From Sordariomycetes sp. S80-01Y (Eukaryota > Ascomycota > Sordariomycetes): a stretch of 64,000 nt of DNA. The translations under genes were made by a program, and so were the position numbers. Of this stretch, positions 44,853-56,708 are shown one piece after another (the first letter of the stretch is position 1; every line of letters begins with the position of its first letter). The stretch lies in the NCBI GenBank assembly GCA_037042185.1, contig JAXQJY010000033.1, forward strand, positions 620,001 to 684,000, written 5' to 3'. Under the pieces are notes generated by a model. That model was not told the origin of the DNA, made no database searches, and was given only the letters and a program-made list of their open reading frames with translations.

Positions 44853-47177
44853 TTAGTGATCATATCCTGCTCCACGCTGCCAAGGGCTGTCAAACCTGTT
44901 AGCATGCCATCTCTCTTGTCATGGGATGCCGGGAACTTACCTCGAGGAGTTTTGTTGGCGGTACTGCGCAGGGCTAGCGTTGTTCTGCGACCGATTTTGA
45001 TTTGGCCCCAGCGATGACGAAGAAGCGTTGAAAGGGCTCGGCGACGCCGATCGGAATGGGCTCTCTGGCCTGTTGGCAGGGAACAAAGGCATCGACGGGT
45101 TCACCGGAGACCTTGGCCCGCCAGCAGGGAGATCCATGTACGAAGGGTCGGTGCGTCGGCGCATGCTGTCCGAAGACAGACTCTCGTTGTCGTCGTCCAG
45201 GTCGAGGTGCGACTTGTAGCCACCCTTGTCACCGCGTGCCGTAGCGGCCAGGGCATCAAGCTCAGTGGTGGTGTTGAGCTGGGTCTGCGACTTCATGAAC
45301 GAGGCACGGTCATCTGCCATGACGTGGTAGCGCGCATCAGGGTTCTTGCGGAAGAAGATGATGGTGGTCGAGACAATGACCATGATGAGCAGGATGAGGG
45401 AGAAGGCGGCGTTAAGAATGAAGAGGATGACGCCGACAACACCGACGACGAGGCCGGGAGCGCCGAAGACGTTGGTGAAGATGAGGAGGAAGATGCCGTT
45501 GAGGAAGTTAACAACGCAAATGGCGATGTTGAAAGAGTTCGTGGACTTGTCCATCCAGGGGCGGAGAACGGAGGCACCGATCAGAGCAGCAGCTTCGATG
45601 ATGATAAAGCCAATGGCCTGGGCGACACCACTCTTTTGAGACAGCGCAACAAAGAAGGCCTTGATCAAGGTGTAGCCCAGGACCGGGACGATAAAGTAGT
45701 AGGCTGAAGCGCGGAACTGGATGTAGAGGAAACCCCACTTGTTGAGCGCCTGAGGGTCGGAGAATAGAATGTAGGCAGGGTTGCGGTGCATAGAGACAGA
45801 GCGGCGGGCGATGCTGATGACCTTGAAAGCTCCCCAGCCAAGGGTGATGGCCATGCCAAACAGGATGAAGACAGCGAGAACAACCAACGCGGGCGAGTCC
45901 ACTTGAGTAAACTCCCACAAGCTGAGGATAGCCATCTGGGGGAAGCCAATGAGAGTGACACGGAAGAGGATGCCCTTGAGGACAGTGATCCAGCCGTTAC
46001 GGAAGTCCAGGAACTTGTCACTGCTCATCCACTTCTTCTTGACGCATAGCTCGCAGATGCCCTTGAAAGCGAGCACGGCCAAGATGGTGGCGACAACAAA
46101 GACCATGAAGAAGGTCAAACCCGTCAAGAACAAGTTGGTCGTCTCAATGCCCATCTTGAAGGCCACACGTTGAATTCCGTAGACGACGTAACTTCCGTTG
46201 CTGAGCTCGATGTTGCCTCGCTTGGCGATCTTAGAGGCAATGCTGGTGGCGGCGCGGGGCAGCATGGCAACACCACGCTTGGCGAGGCCCAAGCCCTGCT
46301 CCATCAAGCTGCGCTTCGTCATGCCCATACCCGCGTCAATCAGACCACGCTTCTCGACCGCAACGGAGTGAGTGCGCATCGAATCGAAGAGGGTAGCAGG
46401 CTCACCGCCAGTGGCGCGCTGGTACCAGGTGAAGATGCTCTGCATGAAAGGAACCTTGATGATACCCATAGACCACTGGAAGTTCTGAGTCCAAGCCTGC
46501 ACAATCGGGGGCAGAGGAACAGCAGTGAGACCAATGATGGCCTGTGCCTGGAAATACCCGAAGAGCGAGAGCGAGTTGGCGGCAATGTGGGACGCAGTGT
46601 TGGAGTGTCCAAGACCGGAAACAACGGCGGAAGAGACGAGAGCGAGACCCGCAATGATGGCGGTAGCCCACTTGACGCCGAGCAAGTCGACGGTCTTGGA
46701 GTTGGAAAACTCAGCCTCGAGGCAAGCGACGGACTCGCCCGTCTTGGTCATGTTCACGTAGACCCTGACCTTAGCATCAAGGTCAGGAATTGTGTATGCA
46801 ATGCCGGGAATCTCAGAGGCGGCGCCTTCGGGCACAGGCAGGGGGAATCCGAAGTCGTTGTTACCCGTGTTCATCGGGCAAAGACCCTGGAGCTCCGTGT
46901 CGCAGGGGTCGACCTGCTCGTTGATGACTTCGTAACCGTAGGCGGTAATGGTGAGGTCAAACTTGACGTATCCCTGAACCGATGAGGTCGCGGCCATCTC
47001 GACGCTGGCGGAGTTGTTGCCAGGGGTGTAAATGACGTTGAAGAGCGAGGCCGAGAAACTCGAGTCCTCTTGACAGCTAGAAAGCGACTTCGACATGAGG
47101 ACGCGTTCGGCTGAGGCGAGCGAGGTCATCGCTGCCATGGCGGACAAGACGCCCGATGTCCTGAGTGGCCACCGCAT
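44853..47177 (-). CDS. FLC/TRP-like flavin carrier membrane protein
   Basis: Main exon 47177-44941 and a 34 nt last exon 44886-44853 (intron 54 nt, GTAAGT..GCTAAC..ACAG) give 756 residues ending SSPWQRGAGYDH. Without splicing the frame stops inside the donor. A signal peptide ends near residue 23 (SLASA). An ML-like lipid-binding domain with paired Cys (SLSSCQ, VDPCDTELQGLCPMN, SVACLEAEF) follows to about 160. Then come about nine membrane segments from residue 172, with a Lys/Arg-rich lumenal loop containing repeated (A/E)KRG units. The family is the fungal TRP-like channels, including yeast Flc1-3 (heme/FAD import to ER, calcium release) and fission yeast Pkd2. The C-terminus is Ser/Asn/Pro rich with RRTDPSYMDLP. 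A repeated KRG motif may be a processing site. Confidence 0.88.
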
Positions 47178-49064
47178 ATTGAATCAAGTGGGCTCGTCGA
47201 CACGACGGCTCTTCTTCGATCAATTTAGAAGCTTGTCGCAGTGAGTCGTCGAGATGAGCGACGCGACACCGAGTTGCGTTGTCGGGAAGCGAGCGATTGA
47301 TTGATGCCAGCGATGGGCGACGAGCAGCCAAACCGCGCTGGAACGAAGGGTGCGGAGTGCGAGTCGTCGTCGGGCGCGCGTGGCCGAAATGGACAAAGTC
47401 GGGCGGAAGGTATGGGAAAGTGTAGGTCGAAGCAGAACGAGGGAAAGAGGCGATGTGGATAGATTTAGGTTTAGGATGGCCGATCGGAGGCGACGGGTGC
47501 GGGTGCGTAGCAGACTTTCTGGGTCGCGGCGTTGCGTTCCAGTGCGAGGTCGATCGTCAACAAAGCCAGGGTCGCAGGACGTCGAGGTTGGGGCTGTCAG
47601 CGAAGTGTTAAGCGAAGGTCGGTGAGTCGTGAACGTAGAAAGAGAAGAAGAAACGAAGGGACGAGGGAAAAGTAGTCGCTCGCGATTGACGGCAATCAAG
47701 CTGTCGCAGAAGGTTGATGGTTGCGAGCGAGTGCAGGTTTTGAGTTTGGGCGGAGAGAATGACAGCGACAGGATGTGAGGGTGAGGACTGGGAGGGAGTG
47801 GCTGCTTTCAGACACGACCGGTCCAGCCACTCGGAGTGGCCCTCTCACCAAGGAATGCCACGCAATAGACGCTGGGGCTGTTAGCGCCCCCCTGTTCGCG
47901 TACGTAGCGCGGGGACCGGAGGGCTGTGCAGTACATTCCACGCCGCAGGGGGGCGGGTGGCCAAGAAGTATCTCGGTTAGGTCTATCCGTCAGCGGGGAC
48001 TCGATCTCGTATCCGCCCTAACAGCTGTCGCTGCCCCTTTTGGTCGCCCCCCTGGACGGTGATGGTCAGACAGGCACAGGTTCCGTGAGCAGGTTGCGGT
48101 GCACCATTGTGCTCGGATCAATCACACGAGAAGCTTGTGTTCGGGTCCGGCTCTGACACTGCTCAGCTTCACTGCTACGCTCGGCGAGAAGACGAAAATG
48201 CCTCTGCAATCCAATGCCAATGTCATCCGAGCCGCATCCGCCCATCTTAACCGCCGTTCCTCACCGTCGTCGCACTTCAACAGTCCACCGGCCTCCGCCA
48301 ATCATGACCCACGAAACCACTGTATTGAAGTCATCGATGAAGCGCCACCAGTCTCGTCTCAACTCCTCCACTATGTAAATGATCTTCACCAGCAGTGACT
48401 CCCGTCCTCGCCGAAGCATTCTGCGGCTTCGCCAGTTTCATCGCATCCCGTCGAGCTCGTCTGGGATGCAATAGCGTGCCGTCGCGTCCGTGCCAGGGTC
48501 CCCGCGACACACTCATCATTAAAATTACGACCAGGTGCACAGCCTCGCTGTGCTTCAGGTGTCACCGGCACGCTGGTGTCTTGGTTTCTCATCTTTTGCT
48601 GGGCACCTGGCCGCGATCCAACCGACTTCTAGAAGCGATGATCTCCCTCGTGCCTCCTTCTTTATTTGCCTAGGGCAATGGTCATGCAAAGGTCCCCAGA
48701 TTGAGGGGCTGAGTTGCTTGGCTCGCCGGCTCGCTTGGGAAGCTTACGAGTCTATACAGTGGTCTTGATCCTCTTGCGGATGTCGGCCTCATACCCAACA
48801 TGTGACGACAGTGTCTGGAGCTTCATGCTACCGCTTTGGGAAATGCCGGTGCACATTGTGGACTCGACGCTGGAGCATCTGTTAATCGTAATATCATGTT
48901 CTACAGACGGTAAACACTCTGCGATGCCTGTACGCCCAACCATGTCTAGCCCTTGCATCACGCCATGGTCCTTGTTGGAGTCCAAAAGGGTAGCTGAACG
49001 TTCGATCAATTCCACGCACGCTTCTGCAAGTGAAGTCGGCGGCAGCAGCACTATGCTCGCTTGT
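47178..49064. other. intergenic, no gene seen
   Basis: The promoter and leader of the FLC-like gene (47178-47900, GA-rich on the plus strand) and the 3' flank of the DUF3433 gene. No supported feature. Confidence 0.4.
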
Positions 49065-51659
49065 TCATAGGACATCCCACCTCATGTTCCACGGCTGATT
49101 GCCCTGACTTGCATCAACCCCGTGTTTGTACCCATTCATTAGCTCCTCCTGATCCACACCGCAGTGAACCTGCCCATCCCGTCCAGCGAACCAACCCAGC
49201 CCGTACGTCGTCCCGTCGTCCAGCTTCTTCGCCATCTCACTGCTGTTCATCTTTGTAGTGCCCACAAAGTTATACACCATCTTGGATTGGTGAATAAAGG
49301 CAAGCACGGAAGCAATGGTGTTGGGCTGACGAGGCAGGAAGGGATGCCGCCGGCGAACGAAGACGATGGTGCTCACGGTGCACATGTAGAGAAGGATGAA
49401 GAAGGAGAGCGCCAGAGAGACATAGAAAGACAGCACCGTTTCTTGGCCTGACGTGCCGGGCTCTGCAAAGTCGTCGTCGTCGTGATGCTCCATGTAATCG
49501 TTCAGCATGAACTCCCTGCCGTCGACTGTGGCCAACCCTGTTACAAGGATTGTCAGGAACTCGGCCATTACAGTGCCGAACCCGAGGAGGAACATGAGTC
49601 CGTGGCCATTGAAGAGGGCTCGAATAGGCATGTATCCGAACGGCAGCGCGGTGTAATCCAGCGTCAACACTTTCGAGTGTGCATGTCGCTTGGACAGGAT
49701 GTAGTAAGGCTCCATCATTCGCACGGCCGTCTCAAGGCTGTTCCAGGAGAGCTTCAAACCAACAGCCATGGCGGTAATTAACCAAGGTACTTTGTCCGTA
49801 ACAACATCCGCTGGAGTAAACAGGAAGGCGGGAATGAAGCCCATGAAGAGGATAAGGGCGATGATAAAGGGGATGCTGCCCGCTGGTCGCAGCATGGCTG
49901 GGTGAGGGTTTTCGGAAAGATGGGTGCCTTCGTATTTCTCCCTGTCCTTATTGGACGCTGGGTTCTCGTCATCAGGCGTGAGGGAAGAGTTTCGTAGTAG
50001 ATAGCGGTAGTACTTGAGTTTATGATGGATGTCCTTGGGTTTGGCTGTATCAAGGTCCTTGAAGTCCATTAAAATGTGACTGACAACAGCCATGGATGCC
50101 AGTCCGGCAATGCCACGGACATCGGCTATCAGCCCAGTTCGCCTTGTTTGAAGGAGATAGAACAGGGTACACCCCAGGATGGCGTTGAGCAAGAGGGTCG
50201 ACATCAACAATCGAGACCAGATCGGCGAAAATTGTATGTCTTTCTCCGCATCAGGATTCTCCTTGCGCTCGTCTCGCCCTGGCGTGAGGATCAGCGATGC
50301 AGCCGCAAAAGTCGGAATCAGCGAAACAGCAAAGGTGGTCGCCGAAGAAGATAGGGCCACAGCATAGTGCCCAACTTTCAACGCGCGAAAAGGTCGGAAG
50401 AAGCTGAAGCTTGTCACGTAGTCGACATTGATCGACTCCGCCGCCAGGGCTCCTCCTGGCTTCGACATCTGGAAGTATGCCTCCAATCGTCTGACCTCAA
50501 AGTCGGTAAACTGCCACAGCACGCCGTAGACGACGGCAATGATGGTAGGCCCAAACTTGACCATGAAATAGATTCCGGGCTCGACGTCATCTGCCGATTT
50601 AAACCGCAGCAACGGATTGTCCTTGTTGTACTTTTGAAAGAGAATCTCCTCCATCGCCGCTAGCCCGAAGGACAGTGAAATCAGCATCAGCAGCCACGGC
50701 CAGCGCATGGAGAAAGGCTTCCAGTTTGGCTGCGGATAGAATATCTGTGTAGCGCCAGCTGACTTGGTCGTGGCGAATGTCGATCGCCGTGCCTCGTCCG
50801 AAGCGATATTCGCAGGCCCCTCCATGTTGCTCAAATCAGCCCCGGCAGGCTCCTCTACGATGACCTCGATGACCTCGCCTCTCCTGTTCGCCTCATCTTG
50901 ACCAATGTCCCTCAGAGTCCCGCCTCGGCTCAGTCGTTTACTCGGCATGCGGCGGGTAAAGCTTCTCGATAGACTCCTTTCGACTATTGGCGAAGACAGC
51001 AGCTCCTCATGCCTCACCCTCATATCCGGCCGGACGCCCTGTCCAATTCCGCCCGTCAGGGTTCCCTGAGCTTCTTGTTGCTGAAGCATCCTCATGAACT
51101 CCTCGTCCTGCGCATTCATCGGGCCCAGCCCTGAGCTGAGGTCGAAGTTTGGAATCTCATCCTCCTCCCGGTCTCTCACGAACTCACTCCCGTCAATCGG
51201 TGCAGCTTTGCTTATCAGACTCAGATCGTACTCTTCCCCGGCCTCCTCGATTGTCTCAGGCGCAGGCCTCCGGGTCGAACCCATTCCCCGGCCCGTCTTG
51301 CGACTCATCTTAGACAACGCCCTGGCCGAAAAGCTGGCGCCGACAGGCGCATAGCTCCCGCTGCTCGAGTAACCCAAACTCCCCGCCCATCCTTGATTCG
51401 GAGGAGATCTGAAGGCCCCATCTTCATCTTGTTCGTTGTTGGGGTCCGGCGAGCCGTGGTGTCTCGAGTCCAGCGAGACTAGCGATTCGCGTGCCTGCAA
51501 CGGTCGGCTTGCGGCTGGCGCGTCGTAGGGATTCGATTCGAAGTCACTTATTTCGGAGATATTCGATATTCGATGGCTTAGAGCGTGGTTCTGAGGTGAA
51601 GCATATTCCGAGTCGGCTTGCCGGAGGGGCTCTTTTCCCTCCTCGCTATAATGCGCCAT
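49065..51659 (-). CDS. DUF3433-type multi-pass membrane protein
   Basis: A single exon of 864 residues. Residues 1-about 310 are cytosolic-type, polar and disordered, with RRMPSKRLSRGG and NFDLSSGLGPMN motifs. The rest has two copies of a membrane unit. The first begins PNWKPFSMRWPWLLMLISL and contains YFMVKFGPTIIAVVYGVLWQF, then DFEVRRLEAYFQMSKPGGA. The second has WLITAMAVGLKLSWNSLETAVRMMEPYYILS and YTALPFGYMPIRALFNGH. The R-x2-E-(A/P)-Y-(F/Y)-x2-(S/K) signature after a membrane segment is typical of the fungal DUF3433 family. Around eight to ten membrane helices are visible. Function is unknown. The frame ends GNQPWNMRWDVL at 49065. Confidence 0.8.
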   Translation of the reverse strand: MAHYSEEGKEPLRQADSEYASPQNHALSHRISNISEISDFESNPYDAPAASRPLQARESLVSLDSRHHGSPDPNNEQDEDGAFRSPPNQGWAGSLGYSSSGSYAPVGASFSARALSKMSRKTGRGMGSTRRPAPETIEEAGEEYDLSLISKAAPIDGSEFVRDREEDEIPNFDLSSGLGPMNAQDEEFMRMLQQQEAQGTLTGGIGQGVRPDMRVRHEELLSSPIVERSLSRSFTRRMPSKRLSRGGTLRDIGQDEANRRGEVIEVIVEEPAGADLSNMEGPANIASDEARRSTFATTKSAGATQIFYPQPNWKPFSMRWPWLLMLISLSFGLAAMEEILFQKYNKDNPLLRFKSADDVEPGIYFMVKFGPTIIAVVYGVLWQFTDFEVRRLEAYFQMSKPGGALAAESINVDYVTSFSFFRPFRALKVGHYAVALSSSATTFAVSLIPTFAAASLILTPGRDERKENPDAEKDIQFSPIWSRLLMSTLLLNAILGCTLFYLLQTRRTGLIADVRGIAGLASMAVVSHILMDFKDLDTAKPKDIHHKLKYYRYLLRNSSLTPDDENPASNKDREKYEGTHLSENPHPAMLRPAGSIPFIIALILFMGFIPAFLFTPADVVTDKVPWLITAMAVGLKLSWNSLETAVRMMEPYYILSKRHAHSKVLTLDYTALPFGYMPIRALFNGHGLMFLLGFGTVMAEFLTILVTGLATVDGREFMLNDYMEHHDDDDFAEPGTSGQETVLSFYVSLALSFFILLYMCTVSTIVFVRRRHPFLPRQPNTIASVLAFIHQSKMVYNFVGTTKMNSSEMAKKLDDGTTYGLGWFAGRDGQVHCGVDQEELMNGYKHGVDASQGNQPWNMRWDVL

Positions 51660-52889
51660 AACCCCGATGTCTCAGCATGGCGCGTTGGAACGTGCTTTAG
51701 TGGGGGGACGTGGATTCGAAGGCGGAGTATGATGTTGTTCTGTAAAGCAGCGACCAAACGAATGTGAAGAGAGAGAGGGAGGACGACGACGCACTGCGAT
51801 GGCGTAGCGAAGTCAGAGGGTAAAGAATGACTGAGGAAGGGGAGGAGTTGAAAGGTCGCGGCGCGGGTCTTGACCCTTTCCCGTCCCTGGTCTCGTAGGG
51901 CTGGACTGGCTGGGGGTGGGCGGCTCGGGGGGGCGCTAGGCGGTACCGGGACCACTAACATCTAGAGCCTTAGATGGCACTACGATTGGTTAAGATCCCC
52001 ATGGACAGATGTCAGCTCTTCCAAAAAGTACACAATTCTCCGACGTTGGGTTTTTCAGCTCCTGTATCGTGTCCGACGTCCTGCCGTAGCATTGCAGCGT
52101 GTGAGCCCCCTGGCAGCTGCTTGTCTATTCTGCGTCGGGACCAGTAAAAGACCTGTCTGGCGCGGCGTTGCTGGAGTCGCTGCTGTGCCACCTGAGCGAC
52201 CCCTGTCGTTCAGCGGAGAGGGCGTTGGGCGAGCTGACTGCAGGACCTTGATTCCACGTTCGGGATCGGCTGGGGTGGTGGGCGGGCTCAGTTGTTGGTA
52301 CCCAGCAAACAAAATGAACCAAGGTTGCAAGTTGAAGGACTCACATTGTGCTGGGTGTGATATTAACCACCTATAAGAGCCTGTATGACAAAATTGTCGT
52401 GAACACCGAGCTTGGTCTTCCCTGACGCTTCTTCAGCGGTCCTATCCAGCCCTATCGGTCTGCGCCGGCTTGGACGTTTGATAGGTCTGCTAAAGATGGA
52501 CGTGATTATCGCTTCTTGGGTCGACGACCACATCTTGTTCACAACCTTCCACGGGCTAAGCTGAGGATTCTAACATTATGGTATTTGGTTATTTTAATGC
52601 TGTCGATGATTCAGAAATCTTATAGACTAGTAAGCAGTGATCAGCATGAATCAGACTGATAATGTACCCCGCTACCCTACGGTCCATGACACTTTCAATG
52701 CTAATGAGAAGGGGAAACTGGATGATGCAAGGTGAAACGTAGATTCTTGTACTCTGCACAGCCTGAGTGGCATGAATGCATGAAGGTGGTACTCAATATT
52801 AACACCAAAAGTCTAAACCGAAAGCCTGTCTATCCAGATAACTCCAGCAAGCCAAATGCCATGACCAACTCCCAGCACACGCTTCACGA
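51660..52889. other. intergenic, no gene seen
   Basis: Promoter of the DUF3433 gene and 3' flank of the PLC-like gene; no supported feature. Confidence 0.4.
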
Positions 52890-54182
52890 TCACAAGAATA
52901 AGCTTAAGGTTACGCCGAAAACAACCATCCCGGTCCAACTCAACTGTCCAAAAGCTGCAGCTCCGCTCTGGACCTTGCCACAACAGTCCCAATTGTAGGT
53001 AACGTTGTTCATCTGCGCCGCAACCTCGAATACACTTCCTGGCGGATCACCAAAGTTATAGTAATCCACATTCATGAAGTTCGGCGCCCGATCGAACCTT
53101 TCTCGACACGTCTTTGCCGCCTCGCCCAGACTACCATAGCCCGTAGCGTTGTTCGTCTCGTTGAGCAAGCTCACCGCCGGGACCAGCAAGCTTGCGTCGA
53201 AGACATTGAACTCCACGTTAAGGTTATGGTTCATCAGATACAAGCGGTTCTTTGCGTCTTCGACACTCAAGCCAGGGGGTCTCTGAATGTCGCAGGGGAA
53301 GTCTCTGTCAGTAGGGTTGAAGGGTGTTTCCCACACCTGCGCAAACTCGTCGAGTAGCCAGGGGTACTCCTCTTGTCGAGCTTCATAGTCCATGAACATG
53401 ACGACGCGTTTGCCGCGAAGGATCATGTTCTCAAGGGTGGGCCAGTCGTCGAGCTGCATTGGGAGGTAGGGCGCCTCGTAGGTATAGCGGAGGATGCCCG
53501 TCTTCTCGATGAATGGCGCGTAGAGGTCAGGGTGTGAGTAGTTGCCGTTGCCGAGCAAGATGGTGATCACGTCGAAGGGGTGTTGTTCCACCCACTCGCG
53601 GACTTCGGTCAACCACTCGGTGATGGGCCCTGCGTCAAGGAGATCGCATGAGGTATGGCAGAAATGAGGCACGTCACCCTCGTCAGGCCATTGAATCTGA
53701 GCTTGCAGGAAACGCACGCCATCATTGAGTTGCGCCTTGACCTTGAGTTCCTGATTCGACCCCGAGTTCCCCGGCCGAACAAAGGGCGAGTTGTGGCAGC
53801 CGACGTTGGTGACATTGCTGTATTTGCGACTGCACAGCTCGACGTGCCCGTTGCAAGGCTGAGTATTCGTAGGGCGGGGCACGCCTGTGCTCGTCTCGGT
53901 GCCGTTGCCGGCGGTCGTGGGCGTGAACGTTAAGCTTTCAGTTTCGGTGAAGGAGTACGTGAAGGACCCAGTAGCTGTCTCGTCGTCTGGGTTTCCAAGC
54001 GTGATGCGCGAGCTGTACGAGGCGTACGAACCAGTGGGAACACCAGTTTGTCGGATGACTTGCTCGGTCCTTGAGCCTGTGTAATAGTCCACGCCAGAGG
54101 TGCCATCGAAGGTGACTGTAGGTTTTGTTTGCGCGAGCGCCTGTGTCGCCCCCAGAAGGGCGATGGTGAGAGGGCGCATCAT
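52890..54182 (-). CDS. secreted PLC-X-like phosphodiesterase with GPI-type tail
   Basis: 430 residues, single exon. A signal peptide covers residues 1-18 (..LLGATQALAQ). A Ser/Thr-rich head (about 20-105) precedes a PI-PLC X-type TIM-barrel domain. It starts with CNGHVELCSRKYSNVTNVGCHNSPFV, in which H130 occupies the first catalytic position. Further conserved parts are LNDGVRFLQAQIQ, HFCHTSCDLLDAG, HPFDVITILLGN, GKRVVMFMDYEARQEEYPWLLDEF and NFMNVDYYNFG. Members of this fungal group lack the Y and C2 domains of signalling PLCs, and their substrate is not known. The C-terminus has small residues (QSGAAAFG) followed by a hydrophobic end (MVVFGVTLSLFL), as for a GPI anchor. It is divergent from the SUR7-like gene. 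Confidence 0.85.
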   Translation of the reverse strand: MMRPLTIALLGATQALAQTKPTVTFDGTSGVDYYTGSRTEQVIRQTGVPTGSYASYSSRITLGNPDDETATGSFTYSFTETESLTFTPTTAGNGTETSTGVPRPTNTQPCNGHVELCSRKYSNVTNVGCHNSPFVRPGNSGSNQELKVKAQLNDGVRFLQAQIQWPDEGDVPHFCHTSCDLLDAGPITEWLTEVREWVEQHPFDVITILLGNGNYSHPDLYAPFIEKTGILRYTYEAPYLPMQLDDWPTLENMILRGKRVVMFMDYEARQEEYPWLLDEFAQVWETPFNPTDRDFPCDIQRPPGLSVEDAKNRLYLMNHNLNVEFNVFDASLLVPAVSLLNETNNATGYGSLGEAAKTCRERFDRAPNFMNVDYYNFGDPPGSVFEVAAQMNNVTYNWDCCGKVQSGAAAFGQLSWTGMVVFGVTLSLFL

Positions 54183-55558
54183 GAAGATGAGCGCCCAGGC
54201 TCAGGAAGCGACCCGCGTCCTTGCTCGAACACAGCAGATAGTGTGAGAAGTCACTGGCTGAAGAAATTACAGGGAGAGCCAGTTTCACAATGAAGCTTGT
54301 CGAGTTGTCCGGCAACGGTGATGGAGTGAAGTTGCTGGTTTGAGTTTGTCGACCAGAGAAGAGACGAGCGAAGCCGCCGATGACGAAGGTGAGGAAAAGG
54401 TGCCAGGTCGAGATGCAACAGTGGGGAACGCCAGGCGCTAGTGACAGGCCTGTAGAAATTCCCGGGCGAGCTAGTGGATAGGATTTGACAGCAACGACTG
54501 AGGCCTCTCAACGGGCCTTGGCGTTGCTGTCCTGGATGTCAACGAAAAGAAAGCCCTTTGTTGAGACTCGCTCGATTGGGATCCTCGGCGGAAGAGCTTG
54601 AGGCCGAGCGCAGATTGATGTGTTATTGAGCTCAAAGTGACGCAGACCCGGTAACGCAGCTGAAGATCTGCGGATTCGTGCGTAAGAGGAAAAGCATCTT
54701 TTGACGATCTGTATTTGCCCTGCTATACGCGCGTCGTCAGCACCAGCCCACGGTTCAGGCACATTAGCATTGGTCACAACGATGAATATTCTCGAAGGTT
54801 TCCGACGTGCACATGTGATGACAGCATTGGCACAGCGTCAAGTGCAAAGTCTGTTCCGGTGTCGCGTCTGGTGCCTCGTGTGCGAGTGCTGTTTCTGTCT
54901 GGAATTCAATAGTCTACGTTAAACGTGGGCTACGCGTCCGGTGGCGTGCCACATCCGCAACTGCAGTGTTCTTGCAGGCTGCGCAGAGCCACAGCAGTGC
55001 GAATTCTTTTATTCGGTGGTGTCGACCCCAATTATAGGCGACGCTTTCGTTTTTAGTGCATTGTTTTCCCTCACTCGTGGATGAAATCTTCAGTTGTGCA
55101 ACGAGTCAGGGGTCCGATGTCTATGCACTTCACCGATCGGTGGTCCACTGATATTCGGTAGTTACACCCAGGCCCGCAGGATCGGACTGCGGCTTCACGG
55201 AATTCATTGCGGGTAGGTACTGGCAGGCGAGAGACCGACGCGCCCAAAGCAGACTTGTTCCAGCCGCTTGATTGGTAGTGGCTCCCCTGTCTTCCCGCCC
55301 GCTTCAAAGGCTGCCAGCGCCACTCGGGCTGCACTGCAGTGCCAGTGGACGCACAGCCGCTGTGCCGTGCGTGACGTCGCTCCTCGACGTCCATCGACCT
55401 TTGATTTTCGACCTCACGCATCTCTCACGCCAGCCCTCACCATCCTCACCGACGCCATAGCCTGTTTCTCACTGCTGGCTCGCTCGCTCGTCGATAGCAT
55501 CATCTGGAGGAGTGCTAATTGATTTCGCAGCGGGCGCATCCCGCACACAGCACCCGCT
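54183..55558. promoter_or_regulatory. divergent spacer between PLC-like and SUR7-like genes
   Basis: 1.4 kb between two head-to-head surface-protein genes. It holds both promoters and C/T-rich leader DNA near 55380-55500. No coding frame or RNA gene recognised. Confidence 0.4.
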
Positions 55559-56446
55559 ATGGGCATTCTCCGTGATGCGCCTGTCCACCGGCGGAACACC
55601 ACCATCGTCGCAACAATCTTCTACCTCATCACCATACCCTTCCTCATTCTTGTCTCCATCGGAAACACCCACATCAACAGCACACTCAACGACATCTACT
55701 TCTTCAAGCTCGACGTCTCACAGATCATCCCCATCAGCGTCGCCAACAGCCAGCTCCTGAATTCTGTTGCCCGTTCACTGGGCCTGCACGACTTCTACTC
55801 CGTAGGACTATGGAACTATTGCGAGGGCTACCTGGACGAGGGCGTCACTCATTGTTCCACGCCCACGAGCTTCTACTGGTTTAACCCAGTTGAGATCCTG
55901 GTCTCTCAGCTTTTGGCGGGCGCCAGCATCGCCCTCCCCAGCGAGGTCACGACGATTCTCAAACTGCTCGAGCTGGGCTCCAAGATCATGTACGCCTTCT
56001 TCACGGCCGGGACTGTCATCAACTTTGTCCTCATGCTCGTTTCGCCGCTCGTTCTCTACACCCGCTGGTTCTCCCTCGCCATCTCCATCCTCGGCGCCAT
56101 CTCCGGCCTGATCATCACCGTGGCGGCGATAATAGCCACCGTCATTTCGGTCGCGGCCAAGGTCGCGCTCACGGCGCAGGACGAGCTGAACATCTCGGCC
56201 GATATCGGGTACAAGATGTTTGGGTTCATGTGGGTGGCCGCCGTGTTCACCGACTTGGCCTTCATTCTACACTCCGCCATGGGATGCTGCTGTAGACCTG
56301 ACAGGAGGAACAGGGGAGTCGTCAACAGCGAGGGCCACGAGATGAGTGAGACGGGTAAGAAGGGCAAGTTACCTCTGCCCAACTTCGTCCGAAGGAGGAG
56401 GGGCCAAGTTGCTCCTTCGCCTGAGGGCACGGCATCTACAAATTAG
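55559..56446 (+). CDS. SUR7/PalI claudin-like membrane protein
   Basis: 295 residues, single exon, ATG in a CTATGGG context. Four membrane segments lie at about 14-34, 143-167, 170-205 and 219-242. The long first external loop has the fungal claudin signature G-L-W85-N-Y-C88 with a second Cys at 99. A C-C-C run just after the last helix (243-245) is a likely palmitoylation site, followed by a basic cytosolic tail ending RRRRGQ..STN. Family members include Sur7 of eisosomes/MCC patches and PalI/Rim9 of the pH-response pathway; which subgroup this belongs to cannot be told by eye. It faces the GPI-type gene tail-to-tail over 262 bp. Confidence 0.88.
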   Translation: MGILRDAPVHRRNTTIVATIFYLITIPFLILVSIGNTHINSTLNDIYFFKLDVSQIIPISVANSQLLNSVARSLGLHDFYSVGLWNYCEGYLDEGVTHCSTPTSFYWFNPVEILVSQLLAGASIALPSEVTTILKLLELGSKIMYAFFTAGTVINFVLMLVSPLVLYTRWFSLAISILGAISGLIITVAAIIATVISVAAKVALTAQDELNISADIGYKMFGFMWVAAVFTDLAFILHSAMGCCCRPDRRNRGVVNSEGHEMSETGKKGKLPLPNFVRRRRGQVAPSPEGTASTN

Positions 56447-56708
56447 CTGGCATTGCACTTCTCTGGGAGACAGCCGGCAGCAGGAGGTGGTACTTTCAGG
56501 GTGATGTATGAACATCGGATGCGGCGTTTCTTGTCAACGAGGACCATCTTGATCTTTACGGCCAACTAAACCTAGAATATGGACATTGAACTACAAATAG
56601 ACTAATACACAACATTGTTACAAGCAAATCATCATGTCATTCATCGTGAGATCTATATTCTAGCAAGCCCCAATAACATACACAGCAAGTCGGCCACGGC
56701 ATGCATCC

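Noticed and set aside
46170-46985. 271-residue plus frame
   Set aside because: Antisense shadow of the FLC-like gene.
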